A stretch of DNA of 64,000 nt from Thalassorhabdomicrobium marinisediminis (GCF_003072065.1 NZ_QCYG01000005.1:124001-188000); one strand, 5' to 3'. Counted from the first letter of the stretch, positions 28,128-38,115 are shown. The notes: generated from the letters alone by a model not told the origin. Numbers and translations: made by a program.

Positions 28128-29921
28128 CTATTCGGCGGCCATGCCGTCGGTGAACTGCAACCGCGCCAGCCGCGCGTACAGCCCGTCTTCGGCCACAAGC
28201 GCATCATGGGTGCCCATGGCGGCGATGCGCCCATCCTCGAACACGATGATCCGGTCGGCCTTTTTCACCGTCGCCAGACGGTGCGCCACGATCAACGTGG
28301 TGCGATCCGCCGACAGCTGGTCCACCGCCCGCTGCACGGCCCGCTCCGATTCCGCGTCCAGCGCGCTGGTGGCTTCGTCCAGCAGCAGCACCGGCGCGTC
28401 GCGCAGGATCGCGCGGGCGATGGCGATGCGCTGTTTCTGCCCGCCCGAAAGCATGACCCCCCGTTCGCCCACGTAAGACTCGTATCCGTCGGGCAGCGCC
28501 ATTAAGAAATCATGCGCGGCGGCGGCGCGGGCGGCGGCCTCGACCTCGGCATCGGTGGCATCAAGCTGGCCAAAGCGGATGTTGTCCCGGGCGGAGGCGG
28601 CGAAGATCACCGGGTCCTGCGGCACCAAAGCGATGTGGCGCCGGAAATCCGCCCGCGCCATGTCGCGCAGGTCTTGGCCGTCCAGCGTCACCCGCCCCGA
28701 CGATGGGTCATAGAACCGCAGCAGAAGCTGGATGATCGTCGTCTTACCCGCCCCCGACGGCCCCACGAGGGCCACGGTCTCTCCGGGGGAGACGGTGAAG
28801 GACACATCGTCCAGCGCCGAGACATCGGGCCGCGCGGGGTAGCGGAAGGTTACGTTCTCGAAGGCAATCGCCCCGTGGCGCACCTCGGGCGCAGGCAGCG
28901 CCTGCACCGGATCGCGCACCGCGTCATCAGCGGTCAGCAACTCCACCAGCCGCTCGGTCGCGCCCGCGGCGCGCTGCAACTCGGACCAGATCTCGGTCAG
29001 GGCGGCCACCGCACCGGCGACCATGATCGTGTAGATCATGAACTGCACCAGCTCGCCCACGGTGATCACCCCGGCGCGCACGTCCGACGCGCCCATCCAC
29101 AAAAAGCCCACGATGGCGCTGAACGCCATGAAGATCACGATGGCCGTCAGCACCGCGCGGGTGGCAATGCGCTGGCGGGCGACGTCGAAACTCTGCTCTG
29201 TCACCCGATGAAACCCGGCGCGGCTCTGCGCCTCGTGCGTGAAGGCCTGGACGGTCTGCGCGCTGAGCAACTGCTCGCTCGCATCGCCGGAGCTTTGCGC
29301 GATCCAGTCCTGATTTTCCTTGCTCAGGCGGCGCACCCGGCGGCCCAGAATGATGATCGGAAACACGATCACCGGAATCGGCCAAAGCACCAGCGCGGTC
29401 ATTTTGACGCTGGTGAACAGCATCAGCCCGATCCCGCCCACGAGAATCAGAAGGTTGCGCAAAGCCACCGAGACCGAGGACCCGATGACCGAGAGGATCA
29501 GCGTCGTGTCCGTGGTGATCCGGCTGAGCACCTCACCGGTCTTGACCCGCTCGAAAAAGGCGGGCGACATGCCGATCACCCGGTCGAACACCGCCACGCG
29601 AATGTCCGCGACGACCCGTTCGCCCAGCCGCGTCACGAAATAATACCGCAGCGCCGTGCCCACCGCGAGCAAGCCCGCAAGCGCCAGCGCCGCCGCGAAA
29701 TACCCGTCCAGCAGGGCCGCTTCGGCCACGTCGAAATTGTCCACCACCCGGCGCACCGCGATGGGCAGCGCCAGCGACATCCCCGCGGTCAGCACCAGCG
29801 CCGAGCCTGCCAGCGCGATCATCCAGCCATAGGGGCGCATGAACGGCCACAGGGCGGCCAGCGCGCTGATGCGTTTTGAGGCCGCGCGATCGGCTTCGGT
29901 GGTTCTGGGGGCTCTGGCCAT
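28128..29921 (-). CDS. ABC exporter half-transporter (MsbA/lipid A or multidrug type)
   Basis: A 597-residue fused transporter. Six membrane helices occupy residues about 25-320 (ABC_membrane domain); the ATPase follows with Walker A GPSGAGKTT, Q-loop VPQDPVIF, signature LSGGQKQRIAIARAI, Walker B VLLLDEATSALD and H-loop VAHRL. It would work as a dimer. The family includes MsbA and multidrug exporters; a substrate cannot be given. It is divergent from ugpB with a 183-bp gap. Confidence 0.92.
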   Translation of the reverse strand: MARAPRTTEADRAASKRISALAALWPFMRPYGWMIALAGSALVLTAGMSLALPIAVRRVVDNFDVAEAALLDGYFAAALALAGLLAVGTALRYYFVTRLGERVVADIRVAVFDRVIGMSPAFFERVKTGEVLSRITTDTTLILSVIGSSVSVALRNLLILVGGIGLMLFTSVKMTALVLWPIPVIVFPIIILGRRVRRLSKENQDWIAQSSGDASEQLLSAQTVQAFTHEAQSRAGFHRVTEQSFDVARQRIATRAVLTAIVIFMAFSAIVGFLWMGASDVRAGVITVGELVQFMIYTIMVAGAVAALTEIWSELQRAAGATERLVELLTADDAVRDPVQALPAPEVRHGAIAFENVTFRYPARPDVSALDDVSFTVSPGETVALVGPSGAGKTTIIQLLLRFYDPSSGRVTLDGQDLRDMARADFRRHIALVPQDPVIFAASARDNIRFGQLDATDAEVEAAARAAAAHDFLMALPDGYESYVGERGVMLSGGQKQRIAIARAILRDAPVLLLDEATSALDAESERAVQRAVDQLSADRTTLIVAHRLATVKKADRIIVFEDGRIAAMGTHDALVAEDGLYARLARLQFTDGMAAE

Positions 29922-30104
29922 ATCAAGGCTCCTTCATCGTCGCCGCAGACTTACTTCCGCCCGCCCCAAGTCACAACCGCGCCGATGCGCGCAGGTGTGC
30001 AAGGTCCGGCGGCTTGTCGCATAAATTTAACTTGCGCGTCGGTTTTTGCACGATATCGTCCCGGTGTCTGCTGGCAGCACGCCGGCCTGAACTGGGAGAA
30101 TATT

Positions 30105-31415
30105 ATGAGAAATCTAGCCACTGGAGCAGTGATCGCGGGATCGACGCTGCTCACGCCGCTCGCGTCCTATGCACAGACCGAGATTGAATTCTGGCATGCC
30201 TTCACCGGCCGTCTGGGCGAGCTTGTCGCCGCCCAGGTTGAAGATTTCAACGCCAGCCAGGACGACTACGCCGTCAACGCCGCCTACAAGGGCAACTACT
30301 CCGAGACGCTGAACGCCGGCATCGCCGCCTTCCGCGCCGGTGAGCAGCCGCACATCCTGATGGTGTTCGAAGTGGGCACCGCCACGATGATGTCCGCCGA
30401 GGGCGCCGTGCGCCCCGTGGGCGAGGTGATGAACGCCTCGGGCGCCGAGTTCGACGCGGACTCCTATATCGGCGCGGTCAAGGGCTACTACACCAACACC
30501 GAAGGCGAGATGCTGTCGCTGCCCTTCAACTCCTCCACCCCCGTGCTCTGGGTGAACCGCGACATGCTGGAAGAGGCCGGCATCGACCCCGACGTGGATC
30601 TGACCACATGGCAGAAAGTCGGGGACGTGCTGGACCAGCTCAAGGATGCAGGCGTCGATTGCCCGCTGACCACCGCATGGCAAAGCTGGATCCACCTTGA
30701 GAACCTGTCGGCCTATCACGACGTGCCTTTCGCCACCAAGGACAACGGCTTTGGCGGCACCGACACCGAGCTGGTCTTCAACGGCGAAGCACAGGTCGCG
30801 CATATCGCGCAGCTGGGCGAATGGGCTCAGGACGGCAAGTTCTTCTACGCCGGTCGCCGCAATGAAGGTGGCGCCAACTTCCGCGGCGGCGAATGCGCGC
30901 TCTTCACCGAAAGCTCTGCCGGTTACGCGGGCATTCAGGCCGAGGCCGAGTTCGACTTTGACGTGCGGCCCCTGCCCTATTGGGAAGGTGTCGGCAACGC
31001 GCCGCAGAATACCATCATCGGCGGGGCATCGCTTTGGGTGATGGAAGGTCACGAGGAAGAGGATTACGAAGGCGTGGCCGAATTCATGGCCTACCTGTCC
31101 TCGACCCCGGTGCAGGCCCAGTGGCATCAGGACACCGGCTATCTGCCGATCACCAACGCCGCCGCCGACGCCACGCGCGAATCCGGCTTCTATGACGAGA
31201 ATCCCGGCACCGAAACCGCGGTGACGCAGATGACCCAGAACGAGCCGACGGCGAACTCCAAAGGTGTTCGTCTGGGCTCTTATGACCAGATCCGCGGCAT
31301 CATCGACGAAGAGCTTGAGGCCGTCTGGTCCGGCGACAAGGACGCGCAAGCGGCCCTTGATAACGCGGTCGAGCGTGGCAACCAGCTGCTGCGCCGGTTC
31401 GAGCGCGCAAACTAA
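30105..31415 (+). CDS. ugpB: sn-Glycerol-3-phosphate ABC transporter substrate-binding protein
   Basis: A 436-residue periplasmic protein with a signal peptide ending near PLASYAQT (residue 25), followed by the UgpB-type start EIEFWHAFTGRLGELV and YKGNYSETLNAGIAAFRAG. GGGAG lies 8 bp before ATG 30105; the earlier in-frame start at 29985 lacks one. UgpB captures glycerol-3-phosphate and glycerophosphodiesters. The gene order ugpB-ugpA-ugpE-ugpC is standard. A hairpin follows the stop. In other bacteria ugp is phosphate-regulated, but no clear Pho box was seen here. Confidence 0.95.
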   Translation: MRNLATGAVIAGSTLLTPLASYAQTEIEFWHAFTGRLGELVAAQVEDFNASQDDYAVNAAYKGNYSETLNAGIAAFRAGEQPHILMVFEVGTATMMSAEGAVRPVGEVMNASGAEFDADSYIGAVKGYYTNTEGEMLSLPFNSSTPVLWVNRDMLEEAGIDPDVDLTTWQKVGDVLDQLKDAGVDCPLTTAWQSWIHLENLSAYHDVPFATKDNGFGGTDTELVFNGEAQVAHIAQLGEWAQDGKFFYAGRRNEGGANFRGGECALFTESSAGYAGIQAEAEFDFDVRPLPYWEGVGNAPQNTIIGGASLWVMEGHEEEDYEGVAEFMAYLSSTPVQAQWHQDTGYLPITNAAADATRESGFYDENPGTETAVTQMTQNEPTANSKGVRLGSYDQIRGIIDEELEAVWSGDKDAQAALDNAVERGNQLLRRFERAN

Positions 31416-31426
31416 GCAAACCTAAT

Positions 31427-31455
31427 GACAGGCGGCTCGGGTCGGGCCGCCTGTC
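31427..31455 (+). terminator. Hairpin between ugpB and ugpA (attenuator or mRNA stabiliser)
   Basis: GACAGGCGGC and GCCGCCTGTC form a perfect 10-bp stem with a 9-nt loop, extended by a flanking ATGAC/GTCAT pairing with one bulge. It is followed by ATTTCC, not a T-run, and then ugpA 18 bp later. Such hairpins after binding-protein genes usually reduce or uncouple downstream expression so that the binding protein is made in excess. Confidence 0.75.
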
Positions 31456-31473
31456 GTCATTTCCGGGGGACAG

Positions 31474-32355
31474 ATGGAAAAACGGGTCACATTCAAGGGC
31501 TGGCTGCTGCCGCTGCTGCTGATCGCGCCGCAGGTGCTGATCTCGGCCGTCTTCTTCTTCTATCCGGCGGGTCAGGCCATCTGGCAATCGCTGTTCATCC
31601 CCGATCCCTTCGGCCTGTCCATGCAATACGTGGGCCTTGGCAACTTCGAATATCTGCTGGGCGACCCCTATTACCGGGCGTCCTTCCTGACCACCGCCGT
31701 CTTCTCGACGCTTGTGACGCTGGCTTCGATGATTCCGGCGCTGTTTCTGGCGGTCGTGGCCGACCGGCTGATCAAGGGCGCAAGCGTCTATCGCACGTTG
31801 CTGGTCTGGCCCTATGCCGTGGCCCCCGCCGTGGCCGGCGTGCTGTGGCTCTTCATGTTCAACACCCGCGTGGGCGTGGTGTCGTGGTATCTGGGGCTTC
31901 TGGGCTATGACTGGAACCACGTCCTCAACGGAAGCGAGGCGATGGGCCTTGTCGTCGTCGCCTCCGCCTGGGGGCGCATCAGCTACAACTTCCTGTTCTT
32001 CTTCGCCGCGCTGCAGGCGGTGCCGAAATCCGTGATCGAGGCTGCGGCCATCGACGGGGCGCATTTCTGGCGTCGCTTCTGGACCATCGTGCTGCCGCTG
32101 CTGTCGCCCACGACCTTCTTTCTGCTGGTCGTCAACGTCGTCTATGCCTTCTTCGAGACCTTCGGCGTGATCCACACGATCACCGCGGGCGGGCCGCAGC
32201 AATCCACCACGATCCTTGTCTATAAGGTCTTCGCCGACGGTTTCGTGGGGCAGGACCTCGGCTCCTCCGCCGCGCAGTCGGTAATCTTGCTGGTGGTGGT
32301 CGGGCTGCTGACCATCGTGCAATTCAAATTCGTCGAACGGAGGGTGCACTATTGA
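31474..32355 (+). CDS. ugpA: sn-Glycerol-3-phosphate ABC transporter permease UgpA
   Basis: A 293-residue membrane protein with six helices. GGGGGA precedes ATG 31474. The MalF-like fold is shown by [13 protein letters not shown], the mid-protein [15 protein letters not shown], and the EAA loop ([22 protein letters not shown]). It pairs with UgpE to form the membrane channel. It lies 58 bp after ugpB across the hairpin, and its stop overlaps the TTG start of ugpE (TTGA). Confidence 0.95.
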   Translation: MEKRVTFKGWLLPLLLIAPQVLISAVFFFYPAGQAIWQSLFIPDPFGLSMQYVGLGNFEYLLGDPYYRASFLTTAVFSTLVTLASMIPALFLAVVADRLIKGASVYRTLLVWPYAVAPAVAGVLWLFMFNTRVGVVSWYLGLLGYDWNHVLNGSEAMGLVVVASAWGRISYNFLFFFAALQAVPKSVIEAAAIDGAHFWRRFWTIVLPLLSPTTFFLLVVNVVYAFFETFGVIHTITAGGPQQSTTILVYKVFADGFVGQDLGSSAAQSVILLVVVGLLTIVQFKFVERRVHY

Positions 32356-33257
32356 CCGCCCGTGATCCCCTTGTCGCCGCCGCTCCGCCGCTGAAATCCG
32401 GGCGCGAACCTGCCCCCGGCATGGTCGAAAAACGCGGCCGCAGCCTGTGGCTGAGCCATGCGGTGATGATCCTTGGCGTGCTGATCGTGTTCTTTCCGAT
32501 CTGGCTGGCCTTCGTCGCCTCGACCGTCACCCAGTCCGAGATCATCCGCCCGCCCATGCCCGTCTGGCCCGGCGACCAGTTCTTCATCAACTACAAGAAC
32601 GCCCTGTTCTCTGGCGTGAACGTGCCCGTGGCAACGATGCTGATGAACAGCCTGATCATGGCAATCGGCATCGCCGTGGGCAAGATCATCATCTCGCTGC
32701 TGTCGGCCTTCGCGATTGTCTATTTCCGCTTCCCCGGCAAGACGATCTTCTTCTGGCTCATCTTCCTGACGCTGATGCTGCCCGTCGAAGTGCGGATCGT
32801 CCCCACCTATGAGGTCGTCGCAGGCTTCGGCATGCTCAACAGCTATTCGGGGCTGATCTTCCCGCTGATCGCCAGCGCCACGGCCACCTTCCTGTTCCGG
32901 CAGTTCTTCATGACCATCCCCGATGAGCTGGCCGAAGCCGCCCGCGTCGACGGGGCGGGGCCCATGCGCTTTTTCTGGGACATCCTTGTCCCCATGAGCC
33001 GCACCAACGTCGCCGCCCTTTTCGTGATCCTGTTCATCTACGGCTGGAACCAGTATCTCTGGCCGCTGCTGATCACCACCGACCCGGAAATGAACACGAT
33101 CGTCATGGGCCTCAAGCAGATGTTCCCCTCGGGCGACGACTTCGCCCACTGGCCGACGATCATGGCGACCTCGATCCTTGCGATGATCCCGCCGGTGATC
33201 GTCGTCATCTCCATGCAAAAACTCTTTATCCGCGGCCTCGTGGACAGCGAAAAGTAG
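32352..33257 (+). CDS. ugpE: sn-Glycerol-3-phosphate ABC transporter permease UgpE
   Basis: A 301-residue protein from a TTG start whose GGAGG lies 8 bp upstream inside ugpA; the TTG overlaps the ugpA stop. An alternative ATG at 32421 gives 278 residues, close to E. coli UgpE, but has no ribosome-binding site. Six helices and the EAA loop ([18 protein letters not shown]) are present. Ends [17 protein letters not shown], typical of MalG/UgpE proteins (last motif [10 protein letters not shown]). It completes the importer channel. Confidence 0.94.
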   Translation: MTARDPLVAAAPPLKSGREPAPGMVEKRGRSLWLSHAVMILGVLIVFFPIWLAFVASTVTQSEIIRPPMPVWPGDQFFINYKNALFSGVNVPVATMLMNSLIMAIGIAVGKIIISLLSAFAIVYFRFPGKTIFFWLIFLTLMLPVEVRIVPTYEVVAGFGMLNSYSGLIFPLIASATATFLFRQFFMTIPDELAEAARVDGAGPMRFFWDILVPMSRTNVAALFVILFIYGWNQYLWPLLITTDPEMNTIVMGLKQMFPSGDDFAHWPTIMATSILAMIPPVIVVISMQKLFIRGLVDSEK

Positions 33258-33263
33258 GGCCCT

Positions 33264-34313
33264 ATGGCAACTGTAGAACTCGACAACATCAAGAAACGCT
33301 TCGGCGGCACGCAGGTCATCCACGGCGTCAGCACTGCCATCGAAGACGGCGAATTCATCGTCATCGTCGGCCCCTCGGGCTGCGGTAAATCCACCCTGTT
33401 GCGCATGGTCGCTGGGCTGGAATCCGTGTCCGAGGGCGAGGTTCGCATCGACGGGGAGCGCGTGAACGAGCGTGAGCCGATGGCCCGCGACATCGCCATG
33501 GTGTTCCAGAACTACGCGCTTTATCCGCATATGTCCGTGCGCCAGAACATGGGCTATGGCCTCAAGATCGCGGGTCTGCCCAAGTCCGAGATCGCCGCCA
33601 AGGTCGATGAGGCCGCAGCCCTTTTGCAGCTTGAACCCTATCTCGACCGCCGCCCCCGCGAATTGTCCGGCGGCCAGCGCCAGCGCGTCGCCATGGGCCG
33701 CGCCATCGTGCGCGAACCCAAGGTGTTCCTGTTTGATGAGCCGCTGTCGAACCTCGACGCGAAGCTGCGGGTGCAGATGCGGCTGGAAATCCGCGACCTG
33801 CAAAACCGCCTTGGCATCACCGCGCTTTACGTGACCCACGATCAGGTCGAAGCGATGACCATGGCCGACCGGATGATCGTCATGAACGCCGGCCGCGCCG
33901 AGCAGATCGGCACCCCGCTTGAGGTGTACGAGCGCCCGCAGACGCTGTTCGCCGCCCAGTTCATCGGCAGCCCCTCGATGAATGTGCTGGATGCCACCAT
34001 GCAGGACGGCGTGTTGCATCTCGGCGGGGCGACGATGCCAGCCCCCACCACCGCCACCGGCAAGGTCACCGTGGGCCTGCGCCCCGAGCACGCGATTGCC
34101 GATCCCGAGGGGCCGCTGAGCCTCACCGTGCAGATGGGCGAGCCGCTGGGCGCCAACACGCTGTTGCACGGGCGCATCGGCGACGGGTCCGAGGCCTTCA
34201 CCATCAGCCTGCCCGGCGTCCATCACGCCACCGCGGGTGAGCGGATCGCCTTCCGCGTGCTGCCCGAAAACCTGCATTTCTTCGACCCCGAAACCGGCGC
34301 GCGCATCGACTGA
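33264..34313 (+). CDS. ugpC: sn-Glycerol-3-phosphate ABC transporter ATP-binding protein UgpC
   Basis: A 349-residue MalK-type ATPase. Walker A GPSGCGKST (about residues 36-44), Q-loop VFQNYALYPHM, signature ELSGGQRQRVAMGRA, Walker B VFLFDEPLSNLDAKLR and H-loop YVTHDQVEAMTMA are all present. The C-terminal TOBE/OB domain (GRAEQIGTPLEVYE onwards, about residues 212-349) is the regulatory region. It lies 6 bp after ugpE and ends the operon. Confidence 0.95.
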   Translation: MATVELDNIKKRFGGTQVIHGVSTAIEDGEFIVIVGPSGCGKSTLLRMVAGLESVSEGEVRIDGERVNEREPMARDIAMVFQNYALYPHMSVRQNMGYGLKIAGLPKSEIAAKVDEAAALLQLEPYLDRRPRELSGGQRQRVAMGRAIVREPKVFLFDEPLSNLDAKLRVQMRLEIRDLQNRLGITALYVTHDQVEAMTMADRMIVMNAGRAEQIGTPLEVYERPQTLFAAQFIGSPSMNVLDATMQDGVLHLGGATMPAPTTATGKVTVGLRPEHAIADPEGPLSLTVQMGEPLGANTLLHGRIGDGSEAFTISLPGVHHATAGERIAFRVLPENLHFFDPETGARID

Positions 34314-34427
34314 CCCGCATGGGCCGCCGGCCACGGTGGCCCGACCGAGGCAGCGCGCATCGGTTTGGCGCAATTTCTGGGTCGCGCCCCCTGTTCGCCC
34401 CCGCGCCAACCGCCTATGGTCGCGGCG

Positions 34428-35558
34428 ATGAACGATCGCGCCGCGCCCTTGATGGACCTTGAGACGACGGGCAGCGGCCTTTGCCTCCGCCTGCGCGGCC
34501 CCCAAACCGTTGCGAACGCCCGCGCCTTGGCGGCCAAGCTGGACCAGCAGCCCGACAGCGGCGCGGTTGAGCTTGACCTGACAGAGGTGGGCAGGCTCGA
34601 CACCGCAGCGGCCTTCGTGCTCGTGTCCTTCCGCGACCGGCGGGAACAGGCGGGGCAAGAGGTCACGTTCACCGGTCTGCGCGCAGGTCACCAAAGCCTG
34701 CTCGACACCGTCGCCCGAAGCCTGCCCAGCCCGACGACGGAGCCGAAGACCCCGTTCACCTTCACAGACGCCCTCGCCCGCGTGGGGGAGGTCATCGCCG
34801 GCGGGGTGAAATTCATCCTCGCCCTGTTGGGCTTTCTCGGCCTGTTCCTCGCCCGCCTCGCGCGGACCCTGCGCCACCCGTCGGAATTCCGCTTCACTTC
34901 GCTGGTGCATCACGCAGGCGCGGTGGGGCTTGGCGCGGTGCCCATCGTCGCCCTCATGGCCTTTCTAATCGGCGTGGTGCTGGCCTTTCAGGGCTCGACC
35001 CAGCTGCGGCAATTCGGGGCCGAAGTCTTCGTCGTCGACCTGATCGCCATCTCCATCCTGCGCGAGCTTGGCATCCTGCTCACCTCGATCATCGTCGCGG
35101 GGCGCACCGCCTCGTCCTACACCGCCGCCATCGGTTCGATGAAAATGCACGAAGAGATCGACGCCATGCGCGGCCTTGGCCTTGATCCGGCAACAGTGCT
35201 GTTCGTGCCGCGCATTCTGGCCCTTGTCATCACCCTGCCCATTCTGGGCCTAGTGGCGAACGTGATGGGCCTTCTGGGCGGCGGGCTTATGGCGTGGATC
35301 GATCTGGGCATCTCGCCCGCGATGTTCATCACGCGGCTGGTCAACGGGACCGACATCAACCACGTGATCATCGGGCTGGTGAAAGCGCCGGTCTTCGCGC
35401 TGATCATCGGGCTGATCGGCTGTCACGCGGGCATGCAGGTGCGGGGCAACGCGGAATCGCTGGGCCGCATGACCTCCTCCGCCGTGGTGCGCGCCATCTT
35501 CGCGGTGATCGTCGCCGATGCGGCCTTCTCCATCTTCTTTGCGCAGATCGGGATGTGA
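34428..35558 (+). CDS. MlaE-type lipid ABC transporter permease with N-terminal STAS domain
   Basis: About 376 residues from ATG 34428 (ATG 34416 is equally possible; no clear ribosome-binding site). The N-terminal 100 residues form a STAS-like domain (AVELDLTEVGRLDTAAAFVLVSF), the counterpart of separate MlaB. The rest is an MlaE permease with five helices and the signature region TQLRQFGAEVFVVDL, ILRELGILLTSIIVAGR and FVPRILALVITLPIL. It belongs to a four-gene operon moving phospholipids between the membranes. The next gene starts 2 bp later. Confidence 0.92.
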   Translation: MNDRAAPLMDLETTGSGLCLRLRGPQTVANARALAAKLDQQPDSGAVELDLTEVGRLDTAAAFVLVSFRDRREQAGQEVTFTGLRAGHQSLLDTVARSLPSPTTEPKTPFTFTDALARVGEVIAGGVKFILALLGFLGLFLARLARTLRHPSEFRFTSLVHHAGAVGLGAVPIVALMAFLIGVVLAFQGSTQLRQFGAEVFVVDLIAISILRELGILLTSIIVAGRTASSYTAAIGSMKMHEEIDAMRGLGLDPATVLFVPRILALVITLPILGLVANVMGLLGGGLMAWIDLGISPAMFITRLVNGTDINHVIIGLVKAPVFALIIGLIGCHAGMQVRGNAESLGRMTSSAVVRAIFAVIVADAAFSIFFAQIGM

Positions 35559-35560
35559 CC

Positions 35561-36370
35561 ATGACCGACACCGCCCAGAAACGCGACGTCGTGATCTCCG
35601 TGCGCGGGCTGCGCAACCAGTTCGGCACGCAGGTCGTCCATGACGGCCTCGACCTCGACATCTACCGTGGCGAGATTTTGGGCGTGGTGGGCGGCTCGGG
35701 CACCGGCAAATCCGTGCTCTTGCGCTCTATCGCTGGATTGATCACCCCCGCAGCGGGCGAGATCACCGTGCTGGGCACCGACATGGGTCGCGCGGATGAG
35801 GACGCGCACAACGCCATCGCCGCGCAGACCGGCGTGATGTTTCAAGACGGCGCGCTGTTCTCCTCGCTCACCGTGCGCGAGAATGTCGAAGTGCCTTTGC
35901 GCATGGTCCACGGGCTGGACGGCAAGCTGCGGCGCAAACTGGCGGATCTGAAAATCTCCATGGTGGGCCTGCCCTATCTGGCGGGCGACAAATACCCCTC
36001 GGAGCTGTCCGGTGGCATGCGCAAACGCGCGGGCCTCGCCCGAGCGCTGGCGCTCGATCCGCAGATCGTCTTTCTGGATGAGCCGACCGCAGGCCTCGAC
36101 CCCATCGGTGCGACCGACTTCGACATGCTGATCCGCGGGCTCAGCCGCGACCTTGACCTCACCGTCTTTCTCGTGACCCACGACCTTGATACACTGCACG
36201 CTGTCTGCGACCGGATCGCGGTTCTGGCGGAACGGCGCGTGCTGGTCACGGGCACGATGCAGGACATGCTCGACGTTGATCACCCTTGGGTGCATGACTA
36301 TTTCCACGGGCCACGGGCGCGCGCCGCTTTGACGACCAATGACACCACGACCAAACCGCAAGGGACCTGA
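35561..36370 (+). CDS. MlaF-type lipid ABC transporter ATP-binding protein
   Basis: A 269-residue ATPase. Walker A is GGSGTGKSVLLRSI (about residues 40-53), the Q-loop is MFQDGALFSSLTV, the signature ELSGGMRKRAGLARA, Walker B IVFLDEPTAGLDP and H-loop VTHDLDTLHAV. The GTGKS Walker form and GGMRKRAGLARA are typical of MlaF. ATG 35561 follows the permease stop by 2 bp. It pairs with the STAS-MlaE permease. Confidence 0.94.
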   Translation: MTDTAQKRDVVISVRGLRNQFGTQVVHDGLDLDIYRGEILGVVGGSGTGKSVLLRSIAGLITPAAGEITVLGTDMGRADEDAHNAIAAQTGVMFQDGALFSSLTVRENVEVPLRMVHGLDGKLRRKLADLKISMVGLPYLAGDKYPSELSGGMRKRAGLARALALDPQIVFLDEPTAGLDPIGATDFDMLIRGLSRDLDLTVFLVTHDLDTLHAVCDRIAVLAERRVLVTGTMQDMLDVDHPWVHDYFHGPRARAALTTNDTTTKPQGT

Positions 36371-36378
36371 CGCGCCTT

Positions 36379-38115
36379 ATGGAAACCAAAGCCAACTACA
36401 TCCTGATCGGGGCCTTCACGCTGGCCGGTGCCGTGGGCATCGTCGCCATGCTGCTGTGGTTCGCGCGGATCGAACTGGACCGGCAATTCGACTATTACGA
36501 CGTGCGCTTCACCTCCGTGTCGGGCCTGAGCGAAGCGTCGGACGTGCGCTTCAGCGGCCTGCCCGTGGGACAGGTGGTCGATGTGCGGCTGGCCCCCGTG
36601 CGCGACGGCACGATCCTTGTGCGGGTCGAGGTTGATTCCGCCACGCCCGTGCGCACCGACAGCGTCGCCACCATCGAAGCGCAGGGCGTCACGGGCGTGT
36701 CCTTCGTCCAGATCGGCCCCGGCACGCCCGAGGCCGCGCTGCTTGAGCCGACCGAGGAGATGCCCGTGCCCGAGATCGAGGCCGGCCGCTCGATCATCCA
36801 GTCCCTGTCGGAAGACGCCCCCGCCCTGATCGAGGAAACCTTGCAGATCGCGCGCGATCTGGGCGAGGTGCTGGGCAGCAACCAGGGCCGCATCGAACGC
36901 ATCCTGCGCAACGTCGAGGATGCCTCGGCCACCTTTGCCACCGCGCTTGAGGATTTCTCCAACGTCGCCGGTTCGGTCTCTGCCTTCGCCACCGAGATCG
37001 GCAACTTCAACGACACGCTGGATAGCCTCTCCGATGACCTCGAAGGGCTGCTGCAAACCTCCGAAACCTCCATCGCGTCCTTCGGGGCGCTCTCGTATGA
37101 GGCCGAAACGCTGCTGATCACCGGCACCGAGACGCTGGAACAGGCACAAGGCACCATCGCGGCGACGGAAAGTTTCATCAAGGACGACCTGAGCGCCACG
37201 ACGGAAAGCCTGCGCACCACCGTGGCGGACCTGCAAACCACGATCAACACGGTCGCCACAGATGCCCGCGGGCTGATCGAGACGTTTGATGCCACCGGCA
37301 CCGCCGCCACCGCCCGCCTGACCGAGGCCGAGGCGACCCTGACCGCCGTTGAAGACGTGCTGGCCCGCGTGTCCGAAACCGCGACGACCATCGACGGCGC
37401 CGCCGCCCGCTTCGACCGGCTTCTGGAAACCGAAGGCGCGCCGCTTCTGTCCGAGACCCGCGCCGCCGTGGCCGACGCCACCAGCGCCATCGCCTCCATC
37501 AGCGAGGTTGCCCAAACCGATCTGCCGACCATCGTCGAGGATATTCGCACCGCCACCGCCACCGCGTCCCGCGTGATCACCCAGGTGGGCGAAGACCTCA
37601 GCAACGCCAGCGGTCGCATCGACGGGCTTAGCCTCTCGGCGGCGGCGACGCTCAGCCAGATCACCGCCACCTTCAAGAACGCCAACATCACGCTGGATGC
37701 CATCGACTCCGCCGTGGCCACCGGCGACGTGGCCCTTGCCGCCGCCGAACGCGCTTTCTCCGGTGCGGATCGGGTGATCAACGAAGACATCGACGGGCTG
37801 ATCACCGGGTTGGAAACCAGCATCTCTTCGCTCAACGCTGCCATCGCTCAGGTCTCCGACGACATCCCCGAAATCTCCCAAGGCCTGCGCAGCGCCAGCA
37901 CCTCGGCGCAGCAGGCCTTCGACGGGTTGAACCGTGTCGTGGGCGCCGCCGGCCCGTCGATCACCACTTTCACCGAGGACGGCTTGCCGCTTTTCACGCG
38001 GCTGGCTGACGAAGCGCGGGCATTGATCCGCAACCTCGACCGGCTTACAGCACAGATCCAACGGGATCCGGCCCGCTTCTTCCTCGACCGGCAAACCCCC
38101 GAATACCAAAGATGA
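36379..38115 (+). CDS. MCE-domain (MlaD-like) lipid-transport protein with long coiled-coil tail
   Basis: A 578-residue protein. A single N-terminal membrane anchor (ILIGAFTLAGAVGIVAMLLW, residues about 9-28) is followed by an MCE domain at residues about 40-115 (FTSVSGLSEASDVRFSGLPV and GVTGVSFVQIG). The remaining 430 or so residues are Ala/Thr/Ser-rich helical repeats without Cys, probably a periplasmic coiled coil. It is much longer than E. coli MlaD (about 180), closer to needle-forming MCE proteins such as PqiB. It overlaps the next gene by ATGA. Confidence 0.92.
   Translation: METKANYILIGAFTLAGAVGIVAMLLWFARIELDRQFDYYDVRFTSVSGLSEASDVRFSGLPVGQVVDVRLAPVRDGTILVRVEVDSATPVRTDSVATIEAQGVTGVSFVQIGPGTPEAALLEPTEEMPVPEIEAGRSIIQSLSEDAPALIEETLQIARDLGEVLGSNQGRIERILRNVEDASATFATALEDFSNVAGSVSAFATEIGNFNDTLDSLSDDLEGLLQTSETSIASFGALSYEAETLLITGTETLEQAQGTIAATESFIKDDLSATTESLRTTVADLQTTINTVATDARGLIETFDATGTAATARLTEAEATLTAVEDVLARVSETATTIDGAAARFDRLLETEGAPLLSETRAAVADATSAIASISEVAQTDLPTIVEDIRTATATASRVITQVGEDLSNASGRIDGLSLSAAATLSQITATFKNANITLDAIDSAVATGDVALAAAERAFSGADRVINEDIDGLITGLETSISSLNAAIAQVSDDIPEISQGLRSASTSAQQAFDGLNRVVGAAGPSITTFTEDGLPLFTRLADEARALIRNLDRLTAQIQRDPARFFLDRQTPEYQR

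Noticed and set aside
25879-28476. An 865-codon open frame on the plus strand
   Set aside because: It is the complement of the acyl-CoA synthetase and part of the ABC exporter, both of which have clear catalytic motifs.
29922-30104. Possible Pho box upstream of ugpB
   Set aside because: No pair of CTGTCA-like repeats with the right spacing was found; phosphate control remains possible only by analogy.
32349-34913. An 854-codon open frame on the minus strand
   Set aside because: It is antisense to ugpE, ugpC and the MlaE gene, with low-complexity His/Gly/Arg-rich translation typical of high-GC shadow frames.
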